From Cytophagales bacterium (GTDB taxonomy: Bacteria; Bacteroidota; Bacteroidia; Cytophagales; Spirosomataceae): a stretch of DNA of 64,000 bases. The translations under genes were made by a program, and so were the position numbers. Below, in pieces: positions 26,795-37,389 of this stretch; position 1 is the first letter of the stretch; each line of letters begins with the position of its first letter. Where the stretch lies: contig JANSYO010000012.1 in NCBI GenBank assembly GCA_024742395.1, forward strand, positions 31,301 to 95,300, written 5' to 3'. The notes beneath the pieces were generated by a model. The model did no database searches, was not told the origin of the DNA, and saw only the letters and a program-made list of their open reading frames with translations.

Positions 26795-26837
26795 ATTGAA
26801 AAGTAGCCATACTGATTCAGTATGGCTACTTTTCAAT
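26795..26837. terminator. 21-bp perfect palindromic hairpin, probably a bidirectional terminator
   Basis: Bases 26795-26815 are the exact reverse complement of 26817-26837 around one central base. The stem has an A tract on the 5' side and a T tract on the 3' side, so it resembles a terminator on either strand. It lies between the terminator of the giant beta-helix gene and the promoter of the polysaccharide operon and may insulate the two. Confidence 0.6.
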
Positions 26838-26930
26838 TCATTGTTTTCTTGTTAATTTTAGTTGGTATTTTTTTTTTAAAATCCTAAAGTATTCAAAAAA
26901 CAAGTTTATAATTTTTAACTATCAATCAAC

Positions 26931-26961
26931 AAAAAGGCGAATTGCAATGCAATCCGCCTTT
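26931..26961 (-). terminator. Terminator of the giant beta-helix gene
   Basis: On the minus strand the hairpin (arms 26948-26961 and 26933-26946, one A-C mismatch) is followed by TTTTTG. It starts 27 bases after the stop codon of the giant gene. Confidence 0.85.
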
Positions 26962-26987
26962 CATTACGTCATAGAAATAATCAAAAA

Positions 26988-29900
26988 TTAATCACAACCT
27001 TTAATTTCTGCTTTAAATACTGACCCTTCATCTGCAATAAAACCAGGAGTTAAGACAATTGAATTGCCAGCCTCGTAAAGAACATTGGGAGACGGAGTAA
27101 AGTTAGGGCTCCCCACTCTTCTATTTGTATTAATCGTATTAACCGCCTTTACGTATGATTTACCAGTAGTAATATCAGAATTAATTACGACGTTTGACTG
27201 GGCTACTTTCACCTCTACTGTAGTAGAACCTCCTGTACTACATGATACAACATAATTGGTCGTAATTGAAGGACTTAGACTAACTGTAGAACCAGTTTCA
27301 GTACCTGCCGGAGATGTCCATGAAACTATTCCTGATTCGCAACCAGATGCAGATACACTTATAGAAGACCCCGGACAAATATAGGGTAACTCAGGAGTAA
27401 CCGTTAAGAACTTCTGCCCATTGCAATTTGTGCCTTCGATAATTATCATTTCACCATTTGGACCAATACATCCGTCTGAAGACTCACAATAGCCTGAGTA
27501 TGTACCTGGTGTTGTTACTACTTGAGTTCCTGAACTTGTTAACGTGGTAGCAGCATTGCTTTGATTCATAGATGGCGTAGTCCACCGGAAAATTTCGGTT
27601 GAAGATGAACAGCTTCCAGATAAAACAGCATTACCACCTTTACATATTTCACTGTTATCTGCAATGATTGTAGGTGCTAGAGGAATTGGGAATAAAGTTA
27701 CATTTACACCTCCCTGAGTTTTTGTTGAACCGTTCGCATCACCTACTGTAATTGAATATGCTGCTGCGGGTAAGTTAGAAATAGTGTAAGGACTAGTAAC
27801 ATTTGTTGTAGAACCTGTATTGGTACCACCATCAGTCCAAGCAACATCATATGGACCGTTTCCTCCACTAAATGTAACAGTTAAAGAACCCATAGTTTCA
27901 CAAGTTAATGGACTTGAAACTGCACTTACAATAACTATTTCTGATCCAAAACAAGAGTTCGGCAGTGGCTGGAAGCCTGTCACTGCTGGTGAAGCATCAA
28001 TCCCATCTGTTAACCAAGTTGGATATAAAACATTTACTGATAACAAAGCACTTATGTCTGTATCCGCTGTTACGCCAAACCAGTTACATGTTGTTGTCAG
28101 CAAGGCATTGTCTGCTCTAGAATTGCTTATATTTTGACCAACTCCAGCATAATTAATGAAAGAGTTATTTGTCACTACTAAATCATTTAAATTTGAACCG
28201 TTTACAGCTTCTGAATTACTGGCTCTTATACTTGCAACGTGACTGCCATCAAACAAGTTGTTTTTAATATTGATTGGACCAGCTACATCAGCGTATAAAA
28301 CAATACCACTTTGTACGTTTATGAATTCGTTTTCTATTATATCAAGATCAAACCCTGGATCGGACATTAAAATCCCACCTTGGTAATCATACCATACATA
28401 AGACGAACTATTTAAATCGATTGATCTTGTATCTCGGAAAACATTCCCTTTGATAATACCTTGAGCCCCACTTATGTTAAAAGCATGTGCACCATTATCT
28501 TCCCAAACGTTGTTTTGGACATCAATTTCGAAATCTGGGTTGTCCCAAATAGAAATACCATTGGATGCAGCGTTGTTTCTAATGAAATTATCTTTTAAAG
28601 TAAACTTCAAACCTGTGGATGTCCCAGTAATTTTCCAATTGCCATTAGTAGGACTATCTCCAGCATTTTGAAAGATATTGTTTTCAAAAGTCCAATTCGT
28701 ACCTGTCTTACTAACCTGGCTCATGAAATGTCCACTTGTTCCTTGGCTATTAGCCTGATCAAAAGTGAATCCTTTAACTGTTACAGTGATGTCACTCGTT
28801 GTTCCAGTAATTGCTGCCCCTGCTGAAGGCATAATAATGGTTTCACTTACTCTAGTTCCTGTATTAGGCGATATCGAATTATTTGCACCAAGTAGAGTTA
28901 TTGACTTTGACATAGTTAGGTTTTCTATATACATACCTGCATCAGCAACAATAGCATTTCCATTCGAAGCTTCATCAATTGCATCTTGTATCTTAAAATG
29001 CGAACTTAAAATAGTACTTAGTGAATTATCTGTATATAGTTTTACAGGTCCAAAGCCGTCACAACTTCCCGCTACAGGCTGAAAACCTATAGTATTTAAA
29101 ACATCATCAGTACCGTTGGTAAGAAAAGGCAGGAAAGTAACGTCACCACTAATTTGTGCATTGATTAACTCAGGATCTGTTGTATCAAACCAGTTACAGG
29201 TTGAGCTTAATTCCCCTATACCACCATGGTATATTGCTTTACCACCCACTAGACCAGTAATACTGTTTTCAGTAATTCTGATATTTTTACCTGTTATATT
29301 TTCACCATCCTTAACAGCTATTCCATTGTAACCACCAGTTATTTCGTTATTAGTGATAGTTACTGCTCCTGTGAAACCCGAACCATACATTCGTATAGCT
29401 CCTCTATCTACAGCCTGTGCTACCCTATTAGCATTGCTTATTTTGTTCCTTTCTATAGTTACATCACCAACGGCACCAGCAATCTGAATCCCTTGATATC
29501 CTGTTCCATCTATAGTATTTCCTGAAATGTTAACTGTTGGAGTTGCATCGATCACCATGGCGGCATAATTAATATTATTAAAAGTGTTATCAGTTATGCT
29601 CGTACTTGATGTATGTGATACCTGCATTGCACTCGCAGTTGCGGAAGCATTCACGTTTTCGAATTTATTATCTGTGATTTCAAGTTCTCTCCATGATGTA
29701 CTCGTTCCTGCATAAATTGCATTGGAATTTATTACAACATTTTTACTGAATGTTACATTCGAAGTCATTGGGTTTCCTGTATCGTTGCCGTCATGTATTG
29801 GTGACCCTCCATCAAATTTAAACCCACTGATAGTTACATCTGTATTTCCAGTCGATATTGTAAATGCTCTTCCAGATGACAAATTCACTAAAACAGCCTC

Positions 29901-32900
29901 AGCAACTCTTGAACCTGTGTTTGGAGATATCTCTGCATTTGGTCCTTTAAAGGTTAGAGACTTATTCACATTTACTGACTCACTATATGTTCCAGATGCA
30001 ACTTCAATCCCATTTCCCGATGAAGCCGCATCTACTGCATCTTGAATACTAAAGAATGAATTTACAAGTGTAGCAAATGAATTGTCCGTATATAACCTAA
30101 CCGGCCCAACCCCATTACAACTTCCAGGCACAGGCTGAAAACCTGTAGTAATTAAATCATAATCTGTACCATTGACTCCAAAAGGTAGGAAGTTAACATC
30201 TCCGCTAACTTTTGAATCGACTACTAATGGGTCTATTGAATCAAACCAGTTACATGTAGCTTCAAAACTACTGCCCGTAACACTATTGAATAATGCATAC
30301 GTTGAACCGGAAAAATCATTTTGGTGAATATCTAAAGATAAGCCAGCGGGAGCTCCAGATGCAGAAATAGCTGCCTCAGAATTTAAGATTTTATTATTGG
30401 TAACTAATGAGGTATTCCAGTCCACATTATTGTCAATACCAACCCCGATGTAAAACCCATTAATTTCATTCTTAGAAACATCCACTGTAGCTAAAGAAGC
30501 CGGAAATGGAGAATAAGAAGAGCCATCGTTTCTAGCTGCAATAGAAACAGCATATCCCCCAGCTAATGTACCTCCTCTTGTCTCGTTTAAGATATTTTCA
30601 GAAACTGCTATATTTGAATAATCATCATATTTCAAATTGATAATCATTCCTCTTGCATTGGTAGAAGTCCCATTATTGGTAAATGTATTTCCTTTAATAA
30701 GTGCATGATCTAACTTTTCGGCATAAATAGCAGACTTGTTATTACTATGACCATTTAAAGTAAAGTTGTTGTTCGTTAATTCGACATTAGTTAAAGTCCC
30801 AGGTATATTTTTATCCTGAGAAGCATGAATTGCTTCACTTGAATTATTACTAAAAATTGAATTAACTACCTTTAGACCATTTACGCCTCCTTTTGACGCC
30901 ACTTTTATACCCACAGAACTTCCATCAAATTTTGAATTGTCAATAACCCAATCACTCAAAACCCCAGAAGTATTATTAAAGTTAACTCCATAAGAAGTAT
31001 TGGCATCAAAATTAACATTTTCAAGTTTCACAAAATCTACTTGATTAGCTGCATAAACTCCTGTGACAAAGCCTTTCAGTCTAAGATCTGTCAGTGCCGA
31101 CCTATCATTGGCACCAAGTCCAGAACCCAGGTCTAAATAAGTTACGCCATTTCCTGTTCCCCCTTGAATTATGGTATTATCTCCCATACCAGATAATGTC
31201 AACTTTTTATCAAGTATTAGATTCTCAGTATAAATACCATCATTAACATTAACTACGTCAGAAGCCGAAGCAGCATTTATCGCACGTTGAATATTTCCAG
31301 AATTTGTAGTCACAAACAGCTCTTTAGACTTAACCCTAACTAAACCTAAAGTTGCATCATCTACCTTGTGTGAAACTTTATCCTCAATATCAAAATTCTC
31401 TACTTTTGAAGCAGTTGCACCTGTTTTACCATCAAATGAAGCCGCCGACATATCCACGTCATTGGTATTGGCAATAAGCTTGACATAATCACCAGTTTGC
31501 GTATTAAAGGTAATGTCGCCAGTTGGTGATATAACTTGTGCAGAGGCATTTTCAATAGTAAGACCGTCTGTTCCGCCATTCACGATTATTCCAGCTCCCA
31601 AAGTTGCTTGTACTGCTGCATGTGTACTGCTTGGGTTATCTAGCAAACGAATACCTGTTCCAGTAGCATGAGGTGTGATTGTAATTCCTGAAATTGTAGC
31701 ATGAGCACCATCACCAGCATTTGAACTATATCCATCAAAATTATTTAGGAAAATACCCGTATTAACATTGTCAATTGTTCCTCCTGAAATCGCCACTGGA
31801 GCGTCGCTTTTAACATTCCAAACCTCAATTCCATTTACTGTAAGAGTTGCTGGGTCTGTTCCTGCTCCATTAATAGTATTATCATTGACAGTTCCTATTG
31901 AATTGGATAAACTAGATAATAACATTCCATTCCATTTCAATTCATTGGCATTAGCAATCGCTGTAATTGTATTATTTGAAACGGTCATTGGTGCTACAGA
32001 AGCACCAGTATGAAGATTAAAGAAAATACCTAAACGTCTAGTTTTAATGGTATTATTTTCAATTAGTTGATAAATAGGAGCTCCTGGGTTCGCATCGTGG
32101 AAATTACCTGTTTGTATTCCATTTCGAACATTATCCATAGTATTATTAACCACATTGGCATAATTATCATTATAAAGAAGTACTCCTCCTCCCCATTTAT
32201 CATATCCATTTGATGCATCATAAGTACCTAAGTCTTTAAATAAGTTGTCACTGATTCTATGTCCTGTAGTGGAAGGATTATTATAATTACCCCATCCAAA
32301 TAGATCGACTCCAAAGTATTGGATGTTTTGAACTATGTTATTTTCAAAAATCAGCTTATTAACAACAAGCGAATTAGCTGCATCAAAATAAACAACACCA
32401 TCATAAGTATCAATATCCGCACCGTTGGTTCCTAACCATCCAGAAGTCAAATTTGTATTATCGCCATCAAGTTTAAATCCATTAATGGTTACGTCACTAG
32501 CTTCAATTATAAATATCGCATCAGATCCTACAGTTGCTGGAACAACAATTGCTTCATCCGTTCTAGTCCCCGTATTCGGAGAAATACCGGCATTAGGTCC
32601 ATTGATAGTTAAGCTCTTGTTTACGACAACGTTTTCAGTATAAGTTCCTGACGCAACTTCTATTGTGTTTCCATTTACAGTTAAAACATCGTTAATAGCT
32701 GCTTGAATTGTTACATAGCTCTTGCCAGTTTCCACATTTTTTACTGGACAACCAATGGGTGCTCCGCTTCCAACTACTCCATCAAGGAAAGGACAGAATG
32801 AAACATTTTCAGAAGCTTTTACTCCAGTTCCTATACCTGTGCCAGATGGACCATCCGTTGCACCCCAATAGTTATTATCTGCGTTAACTAATGTGGTTGT

Positions 32901-35900
32901 AAAGTTATTAACTCCAAAACCATCGTTTGTTGTACCGCTTCCAATATTAAAGAAGTCATTGTTATTTATGACTACCGTAGCAGCTCCGTCATTGGATTCT
33001 ATTTTCACTCCAGATGCATCCGGAACAGAAGGGCCCTTGTGGTCTGTTAAGTCACTAATAGAGTTTCCAGTAACCATTGCACCTGGCGTGTCTCCTTCTA
33101 GTCCAATACCGGTTGCCCATAGACCTTCAAGATCTGTGATATTATTATTTGTGATGACTGGACTCACAACTTTTCCAATTCCACCTACGCTTGAGCCTAA
33201 GTTTATGAGAATACCATATGCTCCTCTCCCTTCGGGCCAAGCTGCGGTAGTAGCATCAATATCAGTAATTGTATTATTATCTATCGTGAGATTGGTTAAA
33301 TCATAATCTCCCGTGGAGAAGCCAACGGCTATAGCTCCTATACTTCCTTTATTTCCTCCATTGATATCATCAACAGTATTACCAGTTATATTGATATGAT
33401 CAACTGCATTAGCTGTTGCTTCTACAACAATTCCGTACACTGCTGTGGATACTAGCGTATTTACACCTACATCAGTAACATGGTTATCTTTTATATTTAA
33501 ACCACCCTTGTTATTAGCGTAAATACCGTACTGTCTACCATTATTTGATACCGTAAAGCCTTCTACTGTCACGTTATCTGCTGCAATGTCAATTGCCCTT
33601 GTAGCGGCAACACCAGAAATCGTTGTATTTGCACTACCGGTAGCACTTTTGAGACTTACCTCTTTGGTAATAGAGATATCCTCATTGTAAGTACCATCAT
33701 TGACATTTATTTTGTCGCCGTTAGATGACAACTCTATTGCTCTTTGGATACTTCCAGAGTTGGTTGTTACAAACCATTCAGTACCTTTTACACTTACACT
33801 TCCCAATGAAGCATTATCCATTTCGTGTGTAATTTTATCTTCAATAGCAAAATTCTCTGCAAGTGTAGCAGTTGTTCCTTTTTTACCTTCAAATGAAGCT
33901 GCCGACATATCCACGTCATTGGTATTGGCAATAAGCTTGACATAATCACCGGTTTGCGTATTAAAGGTAATGTCGCCAGTTGGTGATATAACTTGTGCAG
34001 AGGCATTTTCAATAGTAAGACCGTCTGTTCCGCCATTCACGATTATTCCAGCTCCTAAAGTTGCTTGTACTGCTGCATGAGATGTAGCTGCAGGGTTGTC
34101 AAGCAATCGAATCCCAGTTCCAGTAGCAGTAATTTCTACACCCGAAATTGTAGCATATGCTCCATCGGCAGCATTTGAAGCATACCCATCGTAGTTATTT
34201 AAGAAAATACCCGTTTCTACTCCTGTTATACTTCCACCAGTAATTGTAGCAAAGCCATCACTTTTTACATTCCAAACATTAATTCCTTCCTTACCCGAAG
34301 TGTACGAAGTAATCGCACTTCCATCAATAGTATTATTACTTACAATACTTGTACCCATATTATTTCCAAGTGAAGCAAGTAAAATTCCACGCCAAGGACG
34401 AGTAGTTAAACCAGCTTGTATCGGATTATCTATACCTTTAATTGTATTGTTTGTTATTGTCCACGGTGAATATCTGTGAAGGTTAAAGAAAATACCTAAA
34501 TAACGAGTTTCAATTGTGTTACCTTCAATTACTTGGTATTGAGATGCACCTACATGTGAAGTTTGGAAATTACCAGTTTGTATACCGATTCTTACATTTG
34601 TAATTACATTATTTTTTACATTGGTATAATGGCTATTACCTAAATACATACCGCCTCCCCAATTGTCTACACCATTTCCTGTATTATAATGTCCCAAGTC
34701 ACGAATAAGATTATCCGAAATCTCATTACCTGTTTTTGAAGTATTCGCCTCGGCAGGAGCCGCACCATACAAGAATACTCCAAAGTAACCGACGTTTTCA
34801 ATTATATTGTTTGAAACTATCAGATTGTTAATATTTGAAGCATAAACTACAACGGCACTTCCCGCATCAATATCAGCACCGTTAGTACCGGTCCATCCAC
34901 TTGACAGGGAGGAATTATCTCCATTGAAAGTTAAACCATCAATTTTAACATTACTAGCTTGAATTGAAACTATACTTCCTTGTTCATCACTAATCGAAGG
35001 AACTAAAAATGCTTCTGCAACTCGTGTTTCTGTATTTGGGGAAGTCCCAAAATTTGGACCTCTGATTTCTAATTCTTTATTGACTACTATATTCTCTTCA
35101 TAAGTACCTGCCAAAACTGTAATCACATCTCCGTTGTCGGTATCTGCATCATCAATTGCTGACTGAATTGTAACAAAGCTTTCACCAGTGTCAACATTTT
35201 TGACTGGACAATCTTTAGCAACTCCGACTCCTGCCACATCATCCAGGAAAGGACAGAATACAACATTGGCACTTACACTATTTCCTAAACCTGTGCCTTC
35301 TCCAGATGGCCCAGTATTATCTCCCCACCAATTTTCTCGAGCATCAACTACTCCACTTGAAGAATTAAGCATTCCAAAAGTATTATCGAAAATAGAGTTT
35401 TGGTTTATGGCTAATGTAGCCGCATTTACTAAACCCACTCCTGAGGAAACTTTTATTGCTCTATTGTTATTTGAAATTGTGTTACCTGTAACACTGACAT
35501 CTTTTATATTCCATCTTAAATAAACTGCCGCATCTGCATTCGATTCCCAGTTATTTACAATATTATTTTGAACATTAACACGACTTGTGTTCACATAGAT
35601 ACCAACATTTGAACCAATGTGGCCAGTAACGGTATTTCCCGAAATAATTGCATTATTGCCAAACGCACTATTACTGTTAAAATTAGAACCACTCTTATTC
35701 CCCACCTGAATTCCATTATCAGAGGTGTTATTATAAAGCAAATTATTTTCAACAGTTATGAAAGGTCCATTGTCATATAGATATATAACTCCATTGTCAG
35801 AAGCACTCTCATATATTTCGTTATTATTTATACTACTGTTCGTGGAACCATCACTAAGGTTTATACCATCACCAGCAATATTATAAACCCTGTTATAGCT

Positions 35901-37337
35901 TATTTCTCCACCATCAGTATTTCTTAGTTGAATACCTTCATCTCCACTAGAACCATGTACAATGCAGTATTTCACACCCATATCCGTTTTAACAGGAGAG
36001 GATGATGAAGATATTAAATCTCCAGTGCCGTTCGTGACTTCTAAACCATTAAGAACCACTCTTGCCGCAGTTATATTGAAAATTGTACTTATGTTACCAC
36101 CCCCATCTATTATTGCTTCGTTTGTCGAACCTGAAGTTCTAATTCCTGCTGCACTTCTAGGATCTATATTGAATTGAGGTCCATTAATTGTCACCTCTTT
36201 GTTAACATTAATAGTTGACGTAATGGCATAAGTACCGGCAGCTACAGTAATTACATCTCCATTTACAGTTGCGGCATCATCAATTGCTGCTTGAATAGTT
36301 AGAAAACTTGTACTTTGAGTAACATTGACTACCGGATATGGCTTCACTACACCGCTTAATGCTACTTTTAAATCTGCTAAAGCGGTAAACCCGCCTCCAA
36401 TGATTGTTAAATCACCAGTATGTGAACCAACAGTTGCTACATCACTTAACCTTACATATACGGTCGAATTGATAACACCTGAAGAAGGTGTTATACTTAA
36501 GCTACTATTAAAAACACTGTTGTCTCCTGAAATTTCATATCCAGTGGGAGCCGTTAGTACCACATTAGATGCAGTAAGTCCATCTCCTTTTAAAACAAAA
36601 GTTTCAACATTACTTGCAAAACCAACTATACTTTCAAATCCTGAAAGTGCCAACGTTTCTGAACCTAATATGCTACCATTGATAGTAAAGTCATCACCAG
36701 AAGATATAATATTGTATATAAAAAATTCTCCGGCAGGGTCTGTTGCGTTGTAAGGCACAATTCTAAAACCAACAGCATTTGAAGTTTGCTGAAGTTCTGA
36801 ATCATATGATAAAATCCTTGTTGGCGTTACTCCTGCACCTCCAGCTGAAGAGTTACCAAAGTAAAAAGGCCCCTGTGACACACCAGAATAGCTAGTCCCA
36901 CCATTAACAGTAAAATCTATTATACCTTCAGCAGGACCAGTTCCAGATCTTTTATACGAAAAAGGATCTATGTTTTGTAAAGACATAGCAAATCCAGGCT
37001 TTGGCTTGAAACCAAAATAAATAACACTTTCATCTGCCAAACCAGCAGCATAAGTTGTTTCCCAACTTGTTGCTCCCCATCCACCAGTAACTGATGTAGC
37101 TCCACTAGATAGACCAGCTCCTCTTGTGAGCCCTACAACATTTTCAAGATTTGAATTTACCACACTAGGTGAAAAAGGACTCGCACCAAAATTGGTTAAA
37201 GTTGCAACATCCCACCCTATTAGTTTGGTTTGTGAATTGGCTGAACTAAATATTACTAAAAAACTGAAGAGCCATAAAGCTCGTCCTAAGAACCTTTTGG
37301 CATGCTGCCTAAATGATAAAGTAGATTTTTTTTCCAT
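26988..37337 (-). CDS. Giant secreted parallel beta-helix protein (3449 residues)
   Basis: A signal peptide (WLFSFLVIFSSANSQ) leads into a lectin-like or choice-of-anchor region, then an Ig-like fold (about 230-330). Many right-handed beta-helix (PbH1-type) blocks follow. At least five restart with the same opening, a T-x-Q-x-A-I-D/N-D-A pattern, then V-x-x-G-T-Y, then N-K-x-x-x-I/F-x-G-P and S-P-N-T. Blocks end in Trp-Trp-Gly or Cys-Asn-Trp-Phe turns with CPFLD or FQPVPGSC. Near the C-terminus are PKD-like or Ig-like repeats and a final domain with AGNSIVLTPGFIADEGSVFKA ending in Gly-Cys-Asp, like the GCX-type C-terminal homology domain of Cytophagales surface proteins. It is probably exported and surface-bound. 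It could be an adhesin or a polysaccharide-degrading enzyme; no catalytic motif is recognised. A LytTR gene lies 52 bases upstream. Confidence 0.88.
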   Translation of the reverse strand: MEKKSTLSFRQHAKRFLGRALWLFSFLVIFSSANSQTKLIGWDVATLTNFGASPFSPSVVNSNLENVVGLTRGAGLSSGATSVTGGWGATSWETTYAAGLADESVIYFGFKPKPGFAMSLQNIDPFSYKRSGTGPAEGIIDFTVNGGTSYSGVSQGPFYFGNSSAGGAGVTPTRILSYDSELQQTSNAVGFRIVPYNATDPAGEFFIYNIISSGDDFTINGSILGSETLALSGFESIVGFASNVETFVLKGDGLTASNVVLTAPTGYEISGDNSVFNSSLSITPSSGVINSTVYVRLSDVATVGSHTGDLTIIGGGFTALADLKVALSGVVKPYPVVNVTQSTSFLTIQAAIDDAATVNGDVITVAAGTYAITSTINVNKEVTINGPQFNIDPRSAAGIRTSGSTNEAIIDGGGNISTIFNITAARVVLNGLEVTNGTGDLISSSSSPVKTDMGVKYCIVHGSSGDEGIQLRNTDGGEISYNRVYNIAGDGINLSDGSTNSSINNNEIYESASDNGVIYLYDNGPFITVENNLLYNNTSDNGIQVGNKSGSNFNSNSAFGNNAIISGNTVTGHIGSNVGIYVNTSRVNVQNNIVNNWESNADAAVYLRWNIKDVSVTGNTISNNNRAIKVSSGVGLVNAATLAINQNSIFDNTFGMLNSSSGVVDARENWWGDNTGPSGEGTGLGNSVSANVVFCPFLDDVAGVGVAKDCPVKNVDTGESFVTIQSAIDDADTDNGDVITVLAGTYEENIVVNKELEIRGPNFGTSPNTETRVAEAFLVPSISDEQGSIVSIQASNVKIDGLTFNGDNSSLSSGWTGTNGADIDAGSAVVVYASNINNLIVSNNIIENVGYFGVFLYGAAPAEANTSKTGNEISDNLIRDLGHYNTGNGVDNWGGGMYLGNSHYTNVKNNVITNVRIGIQTGNFQTSHVGASQYQVIEGNTIETRYLGIFFNLHRYSPWTITNNTIKGIDNPIQAGLTTRPWRGILLASLGNNMGTSIVSNNTIDGSAITSYTSGKEGINVWNVKSDGFATITGGSITGVETGIFLNNYDGYASNAADGAYATISGVEITATGTGIRLLDNPAATSHAAVQATLGAGIIVNGGTDGLTIENASAQVISPTGDITFNTQTGDYVKLIANTNDVDMSAASFEGKKGTTATLAENFAIEDKITHEMDNASLGSVSVKGTEWFVTTNSGSIQRAIELSSNGDKINVNDGTYNEDISITKEVSLKSATGSANTTISGVAATRAIDIAADNVTVEGFTVSNNGRQYGIYANNKGGLNIKDNHVTDVGVNTLVSTAVYGIVVEATANAVDHINITGNTVDDINGGNKGSIGAIAVGFSTGDYDLTNLTIDNNTITDIDATTAAWPEGRGAYGILINLGSSVGGIGKVVSPVITNNNITDLEGLWATGIGLEGDTPGAMVTGNSISDLTDHKGPSVPDASGVKIESNDGAATVVINNNDFFNIGSGTTNDGFGVNNFTTTLVNADNNYWGATDGPSGTGIGTGVKASENVSFCPFLDGVVGSGAPIGCPVKNVETGKSYVTIQAAINDVLTVNGNTIEVASGTYTENVVVNKSLTINGPNAGISPNTGTRTDEAIVVPATVGSDAIFIIEASDVTINGFKLDGDNTNLTSGWLGTNGADIDTYDGVVYFDAANSLVVNKLIFENNIVQNIQYFGVDLFGWGNYNNPSTTGHRISDNLFKDLGTYDASNGYDKWGGGVLLYNDNYANVVNNTMDNVRNGIQTGNFHDANPGAPIYQLIENNTIKTRRLGIFFNLHTGASVAPMTVSNNTITAIANANELKWNGMLLSSLSNSIGTVNDNTINGAGTDPATLTVNGIEVWNVKSDAPVAISGGTIDNVNTGIFLNNFDGYSSNAGDGAHATISGITITPHATGTGIRLLDNPSSTHAAVQATLGAGIIVNGGTDGLTIENASAQVISPTGDITFNTQTGDYVKLIANTNDVDMSAASFDGKTGATASKVENFDIEDKVSHKVDDATLGLVRVKSKELFVTTNSGNIQRAINAASASDVVNVNDGIYTENLILDKKLTLSGMGDNTIIQGGTGNGVTYLDLGSGLGANDRSALTDLRLKGFVTGVYAANQVDFVKLENVNFDANTSYGVNFNNTSGVLSDWVIDNSKFDGSSVGIKVASKGGVNGLKVVNSIFSNNSSEAIHASQDKNIPGTLTNVELTNNNFTLNGHSNNKSAIYAEKLDHALIKGNTFTNNGTSTNARGMIINLKYDDYSNIAVSENILNETRGGTLAGGYAVSIAARNDGSSYSPFPASLATVDVSKNEINGFYIGVGIDNNVDWNTSLVTNNKILNSEAAISASGAPAGLSLDIHQNDFSGSTYALFNSVTGSSFEATCNWFDSIDPLVVDSKVSGDVNFLPFGVNGTDYDLITTGFQPVPGSCNGVGPVRLYTDNSFATLVNSFFSIQDAVDAASSGNGIEVASGTYSESVNVNKSLTFKGPNAEISPNTGSRVAEAVLVNLSSGRAFTISTGNTDVTISGFKFDGGSPIHDGNDTGNPMTSNVTFSKNVVINSNAIYAGTSTSWRELEITDNKFENVNASATASAMQVSHTSSTSITDNTFNNINYAAMVIDATPTVNISGNTIDGTGYQGIQIAGAVGDVTIERNKISNANRVAQAVDRGAIRMYGSGFTGAVTITNNEITGGYNGIAVKDGENITGKNIRITENSITGLVGGKAIYHGGIGELSSTCNWFDTTDPELINAQISGDVTFLPFLTNGTDDVLNTIGFQPVAGSCDGFGPVKLYTDNSLSTILSSHFKIQDAIDEASNGNAIVADAGMYIENLTMSKSITLLGANNSISPNTGTRVSETIIMPSAGAAITGTTSDITVTVKGFTFDQANSQGTSGHFMSQVSKTGTNWTFENNIFQNAGDSPTNGNWKITGTSTGLKFTLKDNFIRNNAASNGISIWDNPDFEIDVQNNVWEDNGAHAFNISGAQGIIKGNVFRDTRSIDLNSSSYVWYDYQGGILMSDPGFDLDIIENEFINVQSGIVLYADVAGPINIKNNLFDGSHVASIRASNSEAVNGSNLNDLVVTNNSFINYAGVGQNISNSRADNALLTTTCNWFGVTADTDISALLSVNVLYPTWLTDGIDASPAVTGFQPLPNSCFGSEIVIVSAVSSPLTCETMGSLTVTFSGGNGPYDVAWTDGGTNTGSTTNVTSPYTISNLPAAAYSITVGDANGSTKTQGGVNVTLFPIPLAPTIIADNSEICKGGNAVLSGSCSSSTEIFRWTTPSMNQSNAATTLTSSGTQVVTTPGTYSGYCESSDGCIGPNGEMIIIEGTNCNGQKFLTVTPELPYICPGSSISVSASGCESGIVSWTSPAGTETGSTVSLSPSITTNYVVSCSTGGSTTVEVKVAQSNVVINSDITTGKSYVKAVNTINTNRRVGSPNFTPSPNVLYEAGNSIVLTPGFIADEGSVFKAEIKGCD
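31432..31622 (-). repeat. 191-bp intragenic repeat, copy 1
   Basis: Aligns over its whole length with 33889-34079 with only three differences that I can see, no gaps. It encodes the segment around TDGLTIENASAQVISPTGDI and VKLIANTNDVDMSAASF. Near identity at DNA level over this length points to recent duplication or gene conversion. Confidence 0.9.
33889..34079 (-). repeat. 191-bp intragenic repeat, copy 2
   Basis: Partner of 31432-31622, offset by 2457 bp. The flanking coding modules are similar at protein level but have diverged at DNA level. Confidence 0.9.
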
Positions 37338-37389
37338 TTTTAAACTTTTTGGGGAATGGGTAATAATTTGACCTTTGGGATGTTTTGTT

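Noticed and set aside
26581..26837. Invertible promoter flanked by inverted repeats, as in Bacteroides capsule loci
   Set aside because: I looked for matching inverted repeats on both sides of the promoter and found none; the 21-bp palindrome stands alone on one side, and no invertase gene is near.
27820..36753. Many plus-strand frames of 65-142 codons opposite the giant gene
   Set aside because: They are shadows of the Thr/Ser/Asn-rich minus-strand frame; none has a recognisable domain or start region.
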